A stretch of 50,773 nt of DNA, taken from Treponema sp. UBA6852 (GTDB lineage Bacteria; Spirochaetota; Spirochaetia; Treponematales; Treponemataceae). Below, in pieces: positions 17,248 to 25,252 of the stretch. The first letter of the stretch is position 1. Every line of letters starts with the position of its first letter. The notes below the pieces were generated by a model, which was not told the DNA's origin, searched no databases, and saw only the letters and a program-made list of their open reading frames with translations. Made by a program: the position numbers and the translations under genes. The stretch spans positions 1 to 50,773 of the forward strand of contig DKDI01000033.1 in NCBI GenBank assembly GCA_002449305.1, read 5' to 3'.

Positions 17248-18225
17248 TTATTTTCCAATGGCAAATTTGCTTAGCGGAATTTCTTTTGAGCAAGACAAAG
17301 GCAAAGTTACTGATTTTAACTGCGGAAATGAAATGCCGCTTTCAAGCGCGAATGTCGGATTTGTTCCAGATTTATTTATAATCTGAGTGATAAATTTTCC
17401 AGCTGTAATTGTGTTGACTGTGGCTGTGAGCGGAATTGTTCCGTCTGCGGAATTTATTTCGTTTTGGGCAACGTCAAGAACTGTAAGTTCTTTTCCGCCT
17501 GAGCTTATTTTGCATGAATTCAAAATGTACTTCCAGTCTGCGCCTCCTTCATTTTTTACATTCAAGTTGAAGTTAATTTTTACGTCCATGTTCACTTTGT
17601 CGAGCAAGTTTTCTGCGATCGGTTTTCCAGAAGCCAGTGAAGTCGCCGCACTTGCCGCTTTTACCGCCGAGATTCCGCTTTTTGTGAAAGATGAAATAAT
17701 TTCTTTTGCAGTCGGAAGAACAACTTTTGGACTTGAAAATGAAAAGCTTGGCTTGAATACAGGAACGTCAAAGTCTTTTGAAAAAGGCAATGTTATTGAA
17801 GAAATAAGCGGAATATTGTCGATTGTCGCATTTCCCGCTATCTTGAATGGAAGCGTTTTTTCAGACTTGAAAGTTTTTGCAAAGTTCAAAATTGAATCAT
17901 AAGGAATTTTAAAGTTGAATGAGTTTTCTTTTGTGGATTTTGCTGAAAGTGAAATTCCTTCGTCTGCGGTCAAAGTTGTAAAAGCTTCGCCGTTGCAAGT
18001 TATATCCGCCGCAAGTTTTGCAAGTGAAAGTGAAACCGGATAAGGATTTTTGATTGCGTAGTCGCACTTTAATGTTATTCCTTCTAAATCGAGCGAAACA
18101 AATGAAATTGAATTGAATGAAACCGACGGCTTTGGAATTTCCGTTGGAATCTTGTTCGTAGAGCAGGAAATCTGAACAAAGGCAAGCAATGCGCTTGCGG
18201 CAATGGTAAACAAAAGTTTTTTCAT
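17248..18225 (-). CDS. Lipoprotein with LEA14/WHy-like domain
   Basis: The precursor has a lipoprotein signal (FVQISC, lipidated Cys21). Residues 30-140 look like a WHy/LEA14 beta-sandwich, with the typical NPYPVSLSLAKLAADI turn and a K/S-rich edge; a second related region (LNVKNEGGADWKYIL) follows near 215-300. Proteins with this fold are linked to membrane stress in bacteria, but no role is established here. The start at 18225 has GGAG 7 bases upstream, while the ATG at 18237 has none. It sits between oppB and oppCD in the same direction, which suggests it serves or is co-expressed with the transporter. Confidence 0.75.
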   Translation of the reverse strand: MKKLLFTIAASALLAFVQISCSTNKIPTEIPKPSVSFNSISFVSLDLEGITLKCDYAIKNPYPVSLSLAKLAADITCNGEAFTTLTADEGISLSAKSTKENSFNFKIPYDSILNFAKTFKSEKTLPFKIAGNATIDNIPLISSITLPFSKDFDVPVFKPSFSFSSPKVVLPTAKEIISSFTKSGISAVKAASAATSLASGKPIAENLLDKVNMDVKINFNLNVKNEGGADWKYILNSCKISSGGKELTVLDVAQNEINSADGTIPLTATVNTITAGKFITQIINKSGTNPTFALESGISFPQLKSVTLPLSCSKEIPLSKFAIGK

Positions 18226-18241
18226 AAAGCACTCCAAAAAA

Positions 18242-19336
18242 TTATTTATATCTGATTCTAGGATCTACAATTGCAAGTGTGATGTCTGAAATAATCATTC
18301 CAGCAAGAACTAACGCGGAAACAAACATGCTGTTCGCCAGAACAAGATTTACATCCTGCTGGGTTACAGCTTCATACATCAGCCGGCCTATTCCCGGATA
18401 TGAAAAGATTATTTCCAAAATCAAGCTTCCGCTAAAAAGGCTTGCAAGAAGATTTGCGCTGCCTGTTATATACGGATTAAGCGTGTTTTTAAAAGCATGG
18501 TTCAAATAAATTCTGCGCTCGCAAATTCCTCGTGAACGAAGAGCCATGATGTAAGGAAGTCCCATTTGATCCAGCATTGTTGAGCGGATCATTCTCATAG
18601 TTCCTCCGACTCCGCCAAGAAAAGAAGCTAGCAGCGGAAGAAAAATATGATGAACATAGCTGAATGAAAATTTCAGCGGATTTTCAGAGAATGGAAAATT
18701 CGGATAGCCTGTTACTGGAAAAAATCCTGTTATAGATGCAAAAAGCTGCAAAAGAATCAAAAGCAAAATTCCCGGGAACGCATGAAAAAACAACGCGAAA
18801 AAAGTTGCAGCCACATCGGTTCTAGTTCCGGCTTTGCTAGAAAAATAAACTCCGAGCAAAAAAGAAAATGACGTAATAAAAACAAGCGAAATCAAATTCA
18901 AAACTATTGAATTTTTAAGACGCGATAAAATCAAAAAACTTACCGGCGTTCTGGAAATCAAGCTTATTCCAAGATCGTGGTTTATAAAAACTCTTTTTAG
19001 CCAGTCCATATATTGCGCGTAAAACGGCTTGTCTAGTCCAAGTTCTTTTCTAAGCTGCTGGCCTTGATCTGTTGTAAAGCTGTTGTCTTTTGAAATTTGC
19101 GACGGTGAAACCGAAGTTGAATTCATGGAAGATGCAATTTGCTGCGTCATCATCTGGTCAACTATGTCTCCGGGAGCAAGTTCCATAAGCGCGAACATTG
19201 CAAGCCCCAAAAGAAAAAGAAGAGCTGCCATCGTTGCGATTCTGCCAGTTATAAAAGATGCGAGTGGACTTTGCTTTTTAAAGTAGTTCCAAGGAAAAGA
19301 AATTGTTTCCCAAAGTTTTTTTAAAAATGCTGCCAT
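18242..19336 (-). CDS. oppB: Oligopeptide ABC transporter permease, OppB/DppB type
   Basis: An inner-membrane permease subunit with about six hydrophobic segments. The first begins near residue 30 and includes ALMELAPGDIVD, the OppB N-terminal hallmark. A long periplasmic loop spans about residues 60-125. The EAA loop is around LRSRGICERRIYLNHAFKN. It is 364 residues, slightly longer than typical DppB. It would form the channel with the OppC half of the fused protein. It follows oppA by 9 bp. Confidence 0.9.
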   Translation of the reverse strand: MAAFLKKLWETISFPWNYFKKQSPLASFITGRIATMAALLFLLGLAMFALMELAPGDIVDQMMTQQIASSMNSTSVSPSQISKDNSFTTDQGQQLRKELGLDKPFYAQYMDWLKRVFINHDLGISLISRTPVSFLILSRLKNSIVLNLISLVFITSFSFLLGVYFSSKAGTRTDVAATFFALFFHAFPGILLLILLQLFASITGFFPVTGYPNFPFSENPLKFSFSYVHHIFLPLLASFLGGVGGTMRMIRSTMLDQMGLPYIMALRSRGICERRIYLNHAFKNTLNPYITGSANLLASLFSGSLILEIIFSYPGIGRLMYEAVTQQDVNLVLANSMFVSALVLAGMIISDITLAIVDPRIRYK

Positions 19337-19345
19337 ATTTTTTCC

Positions 19346-21169
19346 TTACTGAATCTGCGACAAGAAAATTCGTTCCGTCATTGCTCCGTTCATATTGTCG
19401 TAAAAAAAGTTTGAAATATCCCATTTGCCTTGAAGGGCAAAAAAAGTTTTCATGCTTACAAGATAAATTATCGGGCATTGCTCAAGAATAATGGACTGAT
19501 ATTCATCCCAAATTTTTTTAGCCTGATTGAAATCGTTTGTAAATGAACCTTCGTTGTAAAGATGGTCAATTCTTGCTTCCCATTCAGTTGCCGGAGTTTT
19601 TTGCTCTGGATACCAAAGATGCAGGTTTCCGCTTGAAGGCCAGACATTGCTTCCTTGCGTTGGAAAAATATTCGCGCCAAGCCCAATGAACACTGACTGC
19701 CAGTCATAAGTTGAAGTCAAAAGCTCAATCAGTTTCTGAAAGTCAACCTGACGAACATTCACGGTTATTCCAACGCTTGAACATTCGTCCGCCACAATTT
19801 GCGCCATGTCGTTTGCGGTTGTGCTAGAAGAAGCGATTGTAAGGTCAAATGAAATTTCGTTTCCAAAGGCATCGCGCATTGTTCCGTTTGAATCTTGGTT
19901 TATTCCGATTTTTGACAAAAGCCGCAAAGCCATTTCTTTGTCGAATCTGTATTTTAGTGTGATTGCTTCATTGTAATAAGGATTTACGCTTGGAAAAAAA
20001 TTGTACTTTGGCTCAGCAAGTCCGCGGTAAGTCTGTTCAATTATTCTTTCACGGTTTAAAAGACAGCTCATTGCCTGACGGAATTCTTTTTTTGTAAACC
20101 AGCTGTAGAAATTTTTTCCTCTGTTTTTTGGATTCTGATTGAAAGTCCACATTGCAGTTCCAATTGAACCTTCTGAGCGGAAAACTTTGTAAGAATCTTT
20201 TTGTCCGCTTATTACAGCATCAACTTCTTCTGGAACAGGCGAATAGGATTCCAATTTTCCTTGCTTGAACAAAAGATATTCAGTCCGCGGATTTCCTACA
20301 ATTTGAACTGTCTTTGTGTCTATGTAAGTTGTGGTTTTTCCTTGAAAGTCTTTTTCCCAGTAGTACGGATTTTTCTTGTACACTATTCTTTGGCCCGGAA
20401 TATATTCAGCTATGTACCATCTTCCCATTGAAGGAATTTCCTGTACATTGCACGAAGCCTTGAATAAGTCTTTTACACCTTCTGCGCCTTTTTCTTCCTT
20501 TGCTTTTTTATAAATAAAAGACGGACAAAAGTTCATGTTTGTGGCAAGAAGCGGATCTGCTATAATCCGCGGAAAAACAAAATCAAACTGCCTGTCGTTT
20601 ATTTTTACACATTCAATGCGCGCAGAGCTTCCGTCTGGCATGGAAACAAACTGTCCGTTGTAGCCTGAGCTTTGGAACGCTGGATCTCCTGCAATTTCGT
20701 TGTACCAGAAAACAACGTCATCAGAAGTTACAGGAACTTTTTTATCTGAACCGAACCAAGTCCAATAAAGATTTTCACGCAAGGTGTAATGAACGGTGAG
20801 CGTGTTTTTTTCCTTGTTTGTTTCTACTTCAAAGAATGCAGCTTTTGGAAACCATTTTTTTTCAGCATTGTCATAGTCCACAAGCGAATCCAAAGTCTGA
20901 TTTATAATTCCTGCGCTTTCTGCATCGCGTTCTGCAATGTACTGGTTGAAAGTTTTTGGGTCCGCATTCACTGAAGAAAGCCATTCTCCGCCTTCTGTTC
21001 CATCTGCAAAACTGCCGCCTTTCCATGGTTTGTAGAGAGTCTTTCCAAGAAGAAGCGAGCCTGAATTTTTTTTGTATTCCGCAATTTCTTCAAGTGTCAT
21101 TTCAGGAGATTTTTGTCCGCAGCTAAAAAACAAGCCGGCGCATAAAAATAAAGCGAATGTTTTTTTCAT
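19346..21169 (-). CDS. oppA: Peptide-binding lipoprotein of the ABC transporter (SBP family 5)
   Basis: An extracytoplasmic solute-binding protein, lipidated at Cys17 (LFFSC). The SBP_bac_5 architecture is clear: an early NADPKTFNQYIAERDAES segment, then LTVHYTLRENLYWTW with VTSDDVVFWYNEI, and late MSCLLNRERIIEQTYRGLA. At 607 residues it is in the usual range. It captures the substrate for OppB/OppCD/OppF. Its ATG lies one base after the dnaX stop codon, and its ribosome site AGGAG is inside the end of dnaX, so translation is coupled to dnaX. Confidence 0.9.
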   Translation of the reverse strand: MKKTFALFLCAGLFFSCGQKSPEMTLEEIAEYKKNSGSLLLGKTLYKPWKGGSFADGTEGGEWLSSVNADPKTFNQYIAERDAESAGIINQTLDSLVDYDNAEKKWFPKAAFFEVETNKEKNTLTVHYTLRENLYWTWFGSDKKVPVTSDDVVFWYNEIAGDPAFQSSGYNGQFVSMPDGSSARIECVKINDRQFDFVFPRIIADPLLATNMNFCPSFIYKKAKEEKGAEGVKDLFKASCNVQEIPSMGRWYIAEYIPGQRIVYKKNPYYWEKDFQGKTTTYIDTKTVQIVGNPRTEYLLFKQGKLESYSPVPEEVDAVISGQKDSYKVFRSEGSIGTAMWTFNQNPKNRGKNFYSWFTKKEFRQAMSCLLNRERIIEQTYRGLAEPKYNFFPSVNPYYNEAITLKYRFDKEMALRLLSKIGINQDSNGTMRDAFGNEISFDLTIASSSTTANDMAQIVADECSSVGITVNVRQVDFQKLIELLTSTYDWQSVFIGLGANIFPTQGSNVWPSSGNLHLWYPEQKTPATEWEARIDHLYNEGSFTNDFNQAKKIWDEYQSIILEQCPIIYLVSMKTFFALQGKWDISNFFYDNMNGAMTERIFLSQIQ

Positions 21170-21170
21170 T

Positions 21171-22889
21171 TTACGCTCCTACGGTTATAGTTCCTTTAAA
21201 GACATCCCGGAGAATTTTTACTTCTGTAGGAATTTCCTGCTTTTTTTCTTCAACTTTTTTCGGAACAAACTGAATTTCAAAGCTTATTGTCCGTCCGTAA
21301 ATTTTAGAAAGATATTCTGAAATTTTAGAAGCCTGCTGCTGAATCTGCATCTGCTCAAACTGATTTTCACTTATTGCGCTTGCTTTGTTTTCTTCAAGCT
21401 TCCATTCTTTTGTTTGCATTAAAGTGCTGGCAAGCAAAGCATCGTCCACAGAAAAATCAGAAATCATTGCTTCTTTTACTTTTTCTATGTCAGAAGTGTC
21501 TACATCTTTTGCCGCGGATTCTTTTTGTTGCGGAATATCTTGGTTTTGCTCTAAAGGCTTGGTTTCTGCCTCTGCTGAAAATTTTTCAGGCGGTTCAGCT
21601 CCGCCATCATAAAAAGAGTCTTCGTCTTCTTCCAGCGCGCTGAATGTGGGAATTGGAGCGGGAACAGATAAAAACGAATTCCTTGGCGCATTTATATTTA
21701 CCGGTTCATTTTTTTTTTCAGCAGGGATTTTTCTTTGCGAGGTTGAATTTGCCAAAATCGGTTTTACAGCATCAATTGCTTTTTTGACTTCCGCTGCGCA
21801 AACGTAATCTTTAAGCCAGCAAAGCCTTGAAACTGCAAGCTCAAATTCGTATCTTGGGCTTAGCGAGTAGCGGACATCCCTGTAAAGTTGCATAAAAATT
21901 CCAAGTGCTCTTTCTGTCTGCACTGAATTCCAGGAATCCAACACTTCTTTAGAAAAACGGTCTGCGCTTTGTCCAAGCAAGGATTCTTTTTTTACACCGC
22001 TTTTTATAAGAAGAATTGACCTTAAATAGTCTGCGCAGTTTGAAATAAGCTGCTCAATGCTTACGCCGTTCTGCAAATATTCATCAAGCTTTAATAGCGC
22101 GTTTTCTGAATCTTTTTTTACACAGAATCCGAATATTTCATTCAAGCGGTCAACTCCAACAAGTCCAAGCTTGTCGCGGATTTTTTCGTAAGTGATTTCT
22201 CCGCCGGAAAAAGCTGCAACCTGATCAAAGAGCGTGTACGAATCTCTCATTGAGCCTGTTGATTCTCTTGCAATCCAATAAAGCGCTTCGTCTTCTGCCT
22301 TTATTCCAAGTTCGCTGGCGGCTTCTGCAAGCTGCTGTTTTACTTTTTCAATTGGAACAAGCCTAAAGTTGAACTGCTGGCATCTTGATTTTATTGTAGC
22401 TGGAACTTTTTGGATTTCCGTAGTTGCGAAAATAAAAATGCAGTATGGCGGCGGCTCTTCAATTGTCTTTAAAAGTGCGTTGAATGCTGAAGTTGAAAGC
22501 ATGTGGACTTCATCGATTATGTAGATTTTGTATCTGCATGAATTCGGCGGAAACAAAACTTCATCTTTTATCTGGCGAACATCATTTACGCTTGTATTTG
22601 AAGCTCCGTCTATTTCAATTACATCGAGCGAAGAACCGGCTGTTATTTCCTTACAGGCTGCGCATTCTCCGCACGGAAAAGCTGTAGGTCCTTTCTGGCA
22701 GTTCAGGGCTTTTGCAAGAATTCTTGCAGTTGATGTTTTTCCGCATCCTCTCGGACCTGAAAACAAATATGCGTGAGCTATTTTTTTTGACTGAATTGAA
22801 TTCTTGAGGGTTTCTGCAACGAATTCCTGACCAACAAGATTGTCAAAATTTTGTGGACGACGCCTTGTCGCTGTAACTTCGTAAGCCAT
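21171..22889 (-). CDS. dnaX: DNA polymerase III subunits gamma/tau
   Basis: The clamp-loader ATPase of the replisome. Walker A is GPRGCGKT (residues 45-52). The zinc module uses Cys64, Cys73, Cys76 and Cys79. The DEAD-like Walker B is IYIIDEVHML, and clamp-loader domain III ends near residue 380. The 572-residue product is the long tau form, with an acidic linker and a helical C-terminal domain. A run of ten A residues (21718-21709) at codons 391-394 is followed by stops in both other frames, so slippage would give a gamma-like protein of about 394-396 residues. The ATG has no ribosome binding site; a possible -10 lies only 7 bases before it, suggesting a leaderless start. oppA follows one base after. 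Confidence 0.95.
   Translation of the reverse strand: MAYEVTATRRRPQNFDNLVGQEFVAETLKNSIQSKKIAHAYLFSGPRGCGKTSTARILAKALNCQKGPTAFPCGECAACKEITAGSSLDVIEIDGASNTSVNDVRQIKDEVLFPPNSCRYKIYIIDEVHMLSTSAFNALLKTIEEPPPYCIFIFATTEIQKVPATIKSRCQQFNFRLVPIEKVKQQLAEAASELGIKAEDEALYWIARESTGSMRDSYTLFDQVAAFSGGEITYEKIRDKLGLVGVDRLNEIFGFCVKKDSENALLKLDEYLQNGVSIEQLISNCADYLRSILLIKSGVKKESLLGQSADRFSKEVLDSWNSVQTERALGIFMQLYRDVRYSLSPRYEFELAVSRLCWLKDYVCAAEVKKAIDAVKPILANSTSQRKIPAEKKNEPVNINAPRNSFLSVPAPIPTFSALEEDEDSFYDGGAEPPEKFSAEAETKPLEQNQDIPQQKESAAKDVDTSDIEKVKEAMISDFSVDDALLASTLMQTKEWKLEENKASAISENQFEQMQIQQQASKISEYLSKIYGRTISFEIQFVPKKVEEKKQEIPTEVKILRDVFKGTITVGA
21709..21718 (-). other. A10 slippage site in dnaX
   Basis: On the coding strand G-A10-TGA: in frame it reads GAA AAA AAA AAT GAA. 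One extra A gives GAA AAA AAA AAA TGA; one A fewer gives a stop (TAA) three codons past the run. Both shifts end translation just after the ATPase core. Confidence 0.7.
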
Positions 22890-22964
22890 ACGCTATAGAA
22901 TACAGTAAAAAATCAATATTTACAACGGCAGTTTTTAAAGGGAAATCAACCGTAGAATTTTTGT

Positions 22965-23078
22965 TTCCTGTTCTAAGCGGAACGTGCTTCCTATTCAAAC
23001 AGGAACGGCATTTTTGCTTTAAGCGGAAGTTCTTTCCTGTTAGAGCAGGAACGTATTTTTTTGCTCTAACTGAAATGT
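22965..23078. repeat. Array of five degenerate 22-23 bp repeats between tonB and dnaX
   Basis: Units start at 22965, 22988, 23011, 23034 and 23056 and follow TTCCTGTTYTAAGCGGAACG with variation. Two alternating types are visible: TTCCTRTT..AGGAACG and TTTTTGCTYTAA..GAA. Several units can fold on themselves (for example TTCCTG/CAGGAA). It contains no long ORF. Confidence 0.65.
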
Positions 23079-23094
23079 TTTCTTCTATTATATA

Positions 23095-23727
23095 TTACGT
23101 CAATTTAAATCTGACAGGGTATCTGTATCTTACAGCGCAAGCTTTTCCGTTGATTAACGATGGGACACAATCTATTCCGTTGAACGCTGCCACTGCCGCT
23201 TCTGCAAATCCGTAGCCGGGATTTTTCAGCACGTTGATTTTTACAACTTTTCCCTTGGAATCTATAAAAAGTTCAAGCACAACTACGCCTTCAATTTTCT
23301 GTTTTTTTGCCATCTGCGGATAGGAAAGTCGACTTAGAATTTTTTTTGAAGGAAATGCTGGTGCTTTTGAAATCTTGTGCTGAGGAACATAGTCTGCGAA
23401 CGGCTCAGGCTCTGCTTCTTGTTTTTGTTGTTCTTTTGCAATTTCCTCTTTTTTCTCTTCGATTTTTTCGCTTGCTTTTGGCTCTTTGTGTTCTGCAACT
23501 TCAGCTTCTCTTTTTGGAGCGGATTTTTGTTTTGGTGGCGGCGGAAGATATTCCTGTGCATCAACGAGCTTGAAAACTTTTGTCTCAATAAAATCTTGCT
23601 CTTCAAGTTTTTTTTCGTTCTTTCCCTTGAAAATACAGAACGCCCCGATGTGAAGAAGAATTGTTACGATAAGTATGAGCGGCTTGTAGAATTTTTGGCA
23701 GATTCCGCAGAATTTCGGCTGTTTCAT
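23095..23727 (-). CDS. tonB: TonB energy-transducing protein
   Basis: TonB passes proton-motive energy from ExbB/ExbD to outer-membrane receptors. The 210 residues show one N-terminal membrane helix (about 17-34), a PPPP start to a Lys/Glu/Pro-rich periplasmic spacer (about 58-125), and a C-terminal TonB domain (about 130-210) with SYPQMAKKQKIEGVVVLELF and a final YRYPVRFKLT. It is the last gene of the Ton operon and overlaps the preceding exbD stop by 4 bp. Confidence 0.9.
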   Translation of the reverse strand: MKQPKFCGICQKFYKPLILIVTILLHIGAFCIFKGKNEKKLEEQDFIETKVFKLVDAQEYLPPPPKQKSAPKREAEVAEHKEPKASEKIEEKKEEIAKEQQKQEAEPEPFADYVPQHKISKAPAFPSKKILSRLSYPQMAKKQKIEGVVVLELFIDSKGKVVKINVLKNPGYGFAEAAVAAFNGIDCVPSLINGKACAVRYRYPVRFKLT

Positions 23728-24128
23728 TTTACAAACTCCTTTACCACAAAGCTTACAACTCTGTGCTGAAGCGACTGCAAAACGGACACAACTGAATTCA
23801 CATATTTATAAGGCGTGTTTTTATCTGCGATTATGTGGACTTGCACATCTGGATGCTCGGCAATTGCGGAAACAACAAGGGCTTCCAGAAGTTCCGGCGT
23901 TGCATTTTGCTTGTTTGCGCTTACAGTTCCGTCTTTTTGAATCCAGATTTCAAAGTTGTGTTCAAGACTTGTCTTTTGTAGCTGCTTTGCTTCGGAATAT
24001 TCAATGTGTTCTTCATAACGCTGGTTCATAAGCGAAATCAGCATTATAAAAATCAGCAGGAGAAATCCTATGTCCGACATTGAGGATGTTGTTATGCTTG
24101 CTTTTCGTTTTTTGCGTTTTATGTTCAT
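23724..24128 (-). CDS. exbD: ExbD/TolR-type biopolymer transport protein (second copy)
   Basis: A 134-residue single-span inner-membrane protein. The transmembrane helix carries the essential Asp in MSDIGFLLLIFIMLISL, and the periplasmic part has the usual AEHPDVQVHIIADKNTPYKY. With ExbB and the other ExbD it forms the proton-driven motor for TonB. It overlaps both neighbours by 4 bp (ATGA), an operon with tight translational coupling. Confidence 0.9.
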   Translation of the reverse strand: MNIKRKKRKASITTSSMSDIGFLLLIFIMLISLMNQRYEEHIEYSEAKQLQKTSLEHNFEIWIQKDGTVSANKQNATPELLEALVVSAIAEHPDVQVHIIADKNTPYKYVNSVVSVLQSLQHRVVSFVVKEFVK

Positions 24129-24538
24129 ACACTGTCTTCCATTTTGAAGCAGAAGTTTTCTATATTAAGATTTCTTATCTCATAAATCACATCGACTACA
24201 TTTTGATAAAGAGTTTCGGGATTTATAAAAAGAAGAAATGTCATGTTCGGCCATTCTTTTTGTTTTTCCTGAAGCGCGGTGCAAAGCTCTTCAAGGCTTG
24301 CGTTTTTTCCGTTGAGAATTAGAGTTCCATCTGCATTCAGTCTGGCTTTAATAAGGTCGTTCTGCTGCACAACTTTCGGTTTTTCTTTTGACGGCAAATT
24401 CAGCACAAAGCCCTTGTTCACATTGAATCCCGCAATCACAATGAAAAACACAATCAAGAGGAAGCTCAAGTCCTGAAGCGAGCCTGAGCTTGTGTCTTCA
24501 AACGGTCGTCTTTTGCTTTTAATCATTTTGTGCACCAA
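24125..24538 (-). CDS. exbD: ExbD/TolR-type biopolymer transport protein (first copy)
   Basis: A 137-residue ExbD homologue with an Asp at the start of the membrane helix (LQDLSFLLIVFFIVIAGF) and a periplasmic domain containing EWPNMTFLLFINPETLYQNV. It is clearly diverged from the second copy, so the motor may contain a mixed ExbD pair. It overlaps exbB by 20 bp and the second exbD by 4 bp. The overlap places its start inside exbB. Confidence 0.9.
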   Translation of the reverse strand: MVHKMIKSKRRPFEDTSSGSLQDLSFLLIVFFIVIAGFNVNKGFVLNLPSKEKPKVVQQNDLIKARLNADGTLILNGKNASLEELCTALQEKQKEWPNMTFLLFINPETLYQNVVDVIYEIRNLNIENFCFKMEDSV

Positions 24539-25148
24539 GAAGTTCTGGAATAATGTCGTTTACGGCTTTTGAAGTTTCGGCGGCAAAGACATCGACTTTC
24601 TGAACAAAAAGATTGTAGGCGACAAGGGCAACAATCGCAATTATAAGTCCGAAAACTGTTGTAATTAAGGCCTCGTAAATTCCGCCTGCGACAAGTTGCG
24701 CATTTACATCTGTGGCGTCCGCAATCGACTTGAAAGCTCCAATCATTCCTGAAACTGTTCCCAAAAATCCTGTGAGAGGCGCAAGTGAAGAAAGAGCTGT
24801 AAGATAATTAAAGCCGTTTTCCATTCTGCGGATTCTTTCCTGAGCTTCACTTTCCGCAGCTTTTTCCATTCTTGACTCTCCGAATTTTGAATTCTGTAAA
24901 AGAGCTAGAAAAACTGTTGCGGCTGTTTTTTTGCGGCTGAATGAAGAAAGAAGTTGTTCCGCTTCGTCTTTTTTGTTCTGCCTTAAAAGTTTTTTTATAC
25001 TGTTGCTTAAAGATGAAACATTGCAGTCGTGCCAGAAAAGATAAATGCAACGTTCCAAAACCAGCGCGAATGTCGCAATGCTGAAAATAAGAAGAACCCA
25101 CATAAAAGGTCCGCCGAGTTTAAAAAGTTCAACCAAATTGAATGTCAT
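24519..25148 (-). CDS. exbB: ExbB/TolQ-type proton channel protein
   Basis: A 209-residue MotA/TolQ/ExbB family protein with three membrane helices: about 14-32, then two in the conserved block LAPLTGFLGTVSGMIGAFKS and ALITTVFGLIIAIVALVAY. It makes the channel core for the two ExbD proteins. It follows the receptor gene by 100 bp, an interval that holds a dispersed-repeat fragment. TolQ is an alternative, but the neighbouring tonB and receptor favour ExbB. Confidence 0.9.
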   Translation of the reverse strand: MTFNLVELFKLGGPFMWVLLIFSIATFALVLERCIYLFWHDCNVSSLSNSIKKLLRQNKKDEAEQLLSSFSRKKTAATVFLALLQNSKFGESRMEKAAESEAQERIRRMENGFNYLTALSSLAPLTGFLGTVSGMIGAFKSIADATDVNAQLVAGGIYEALITTVFGLIIAIVALVAYNLFVQKVDVFAAETSKAVNDIIPELLGAQND

Positions 25149-25178
25149 ATTTTTCTCCCATAAAAATCGGTTTTTTAT

Positions 25179-25252
25179 CTGTCATTCTTGTGCTTGACAC
25201 GGGAATGACACTTAAATTGCTGTTCTTATCAAAGCTCGAAATTAAGGCTAAT
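25179..25252. repeat. Dispersed repeat, partial copy between receptor gene and exbB
   Basis: It carries TGTCATTCTTGTGCTTGACAC followed by the right-hand module TTCTTATCAAA.CTCGA, shared almost base for base with the copy ending the window near 50763. Quoted strings are split across the module. It lies inside the Ton operon. Confidence 0.65.
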
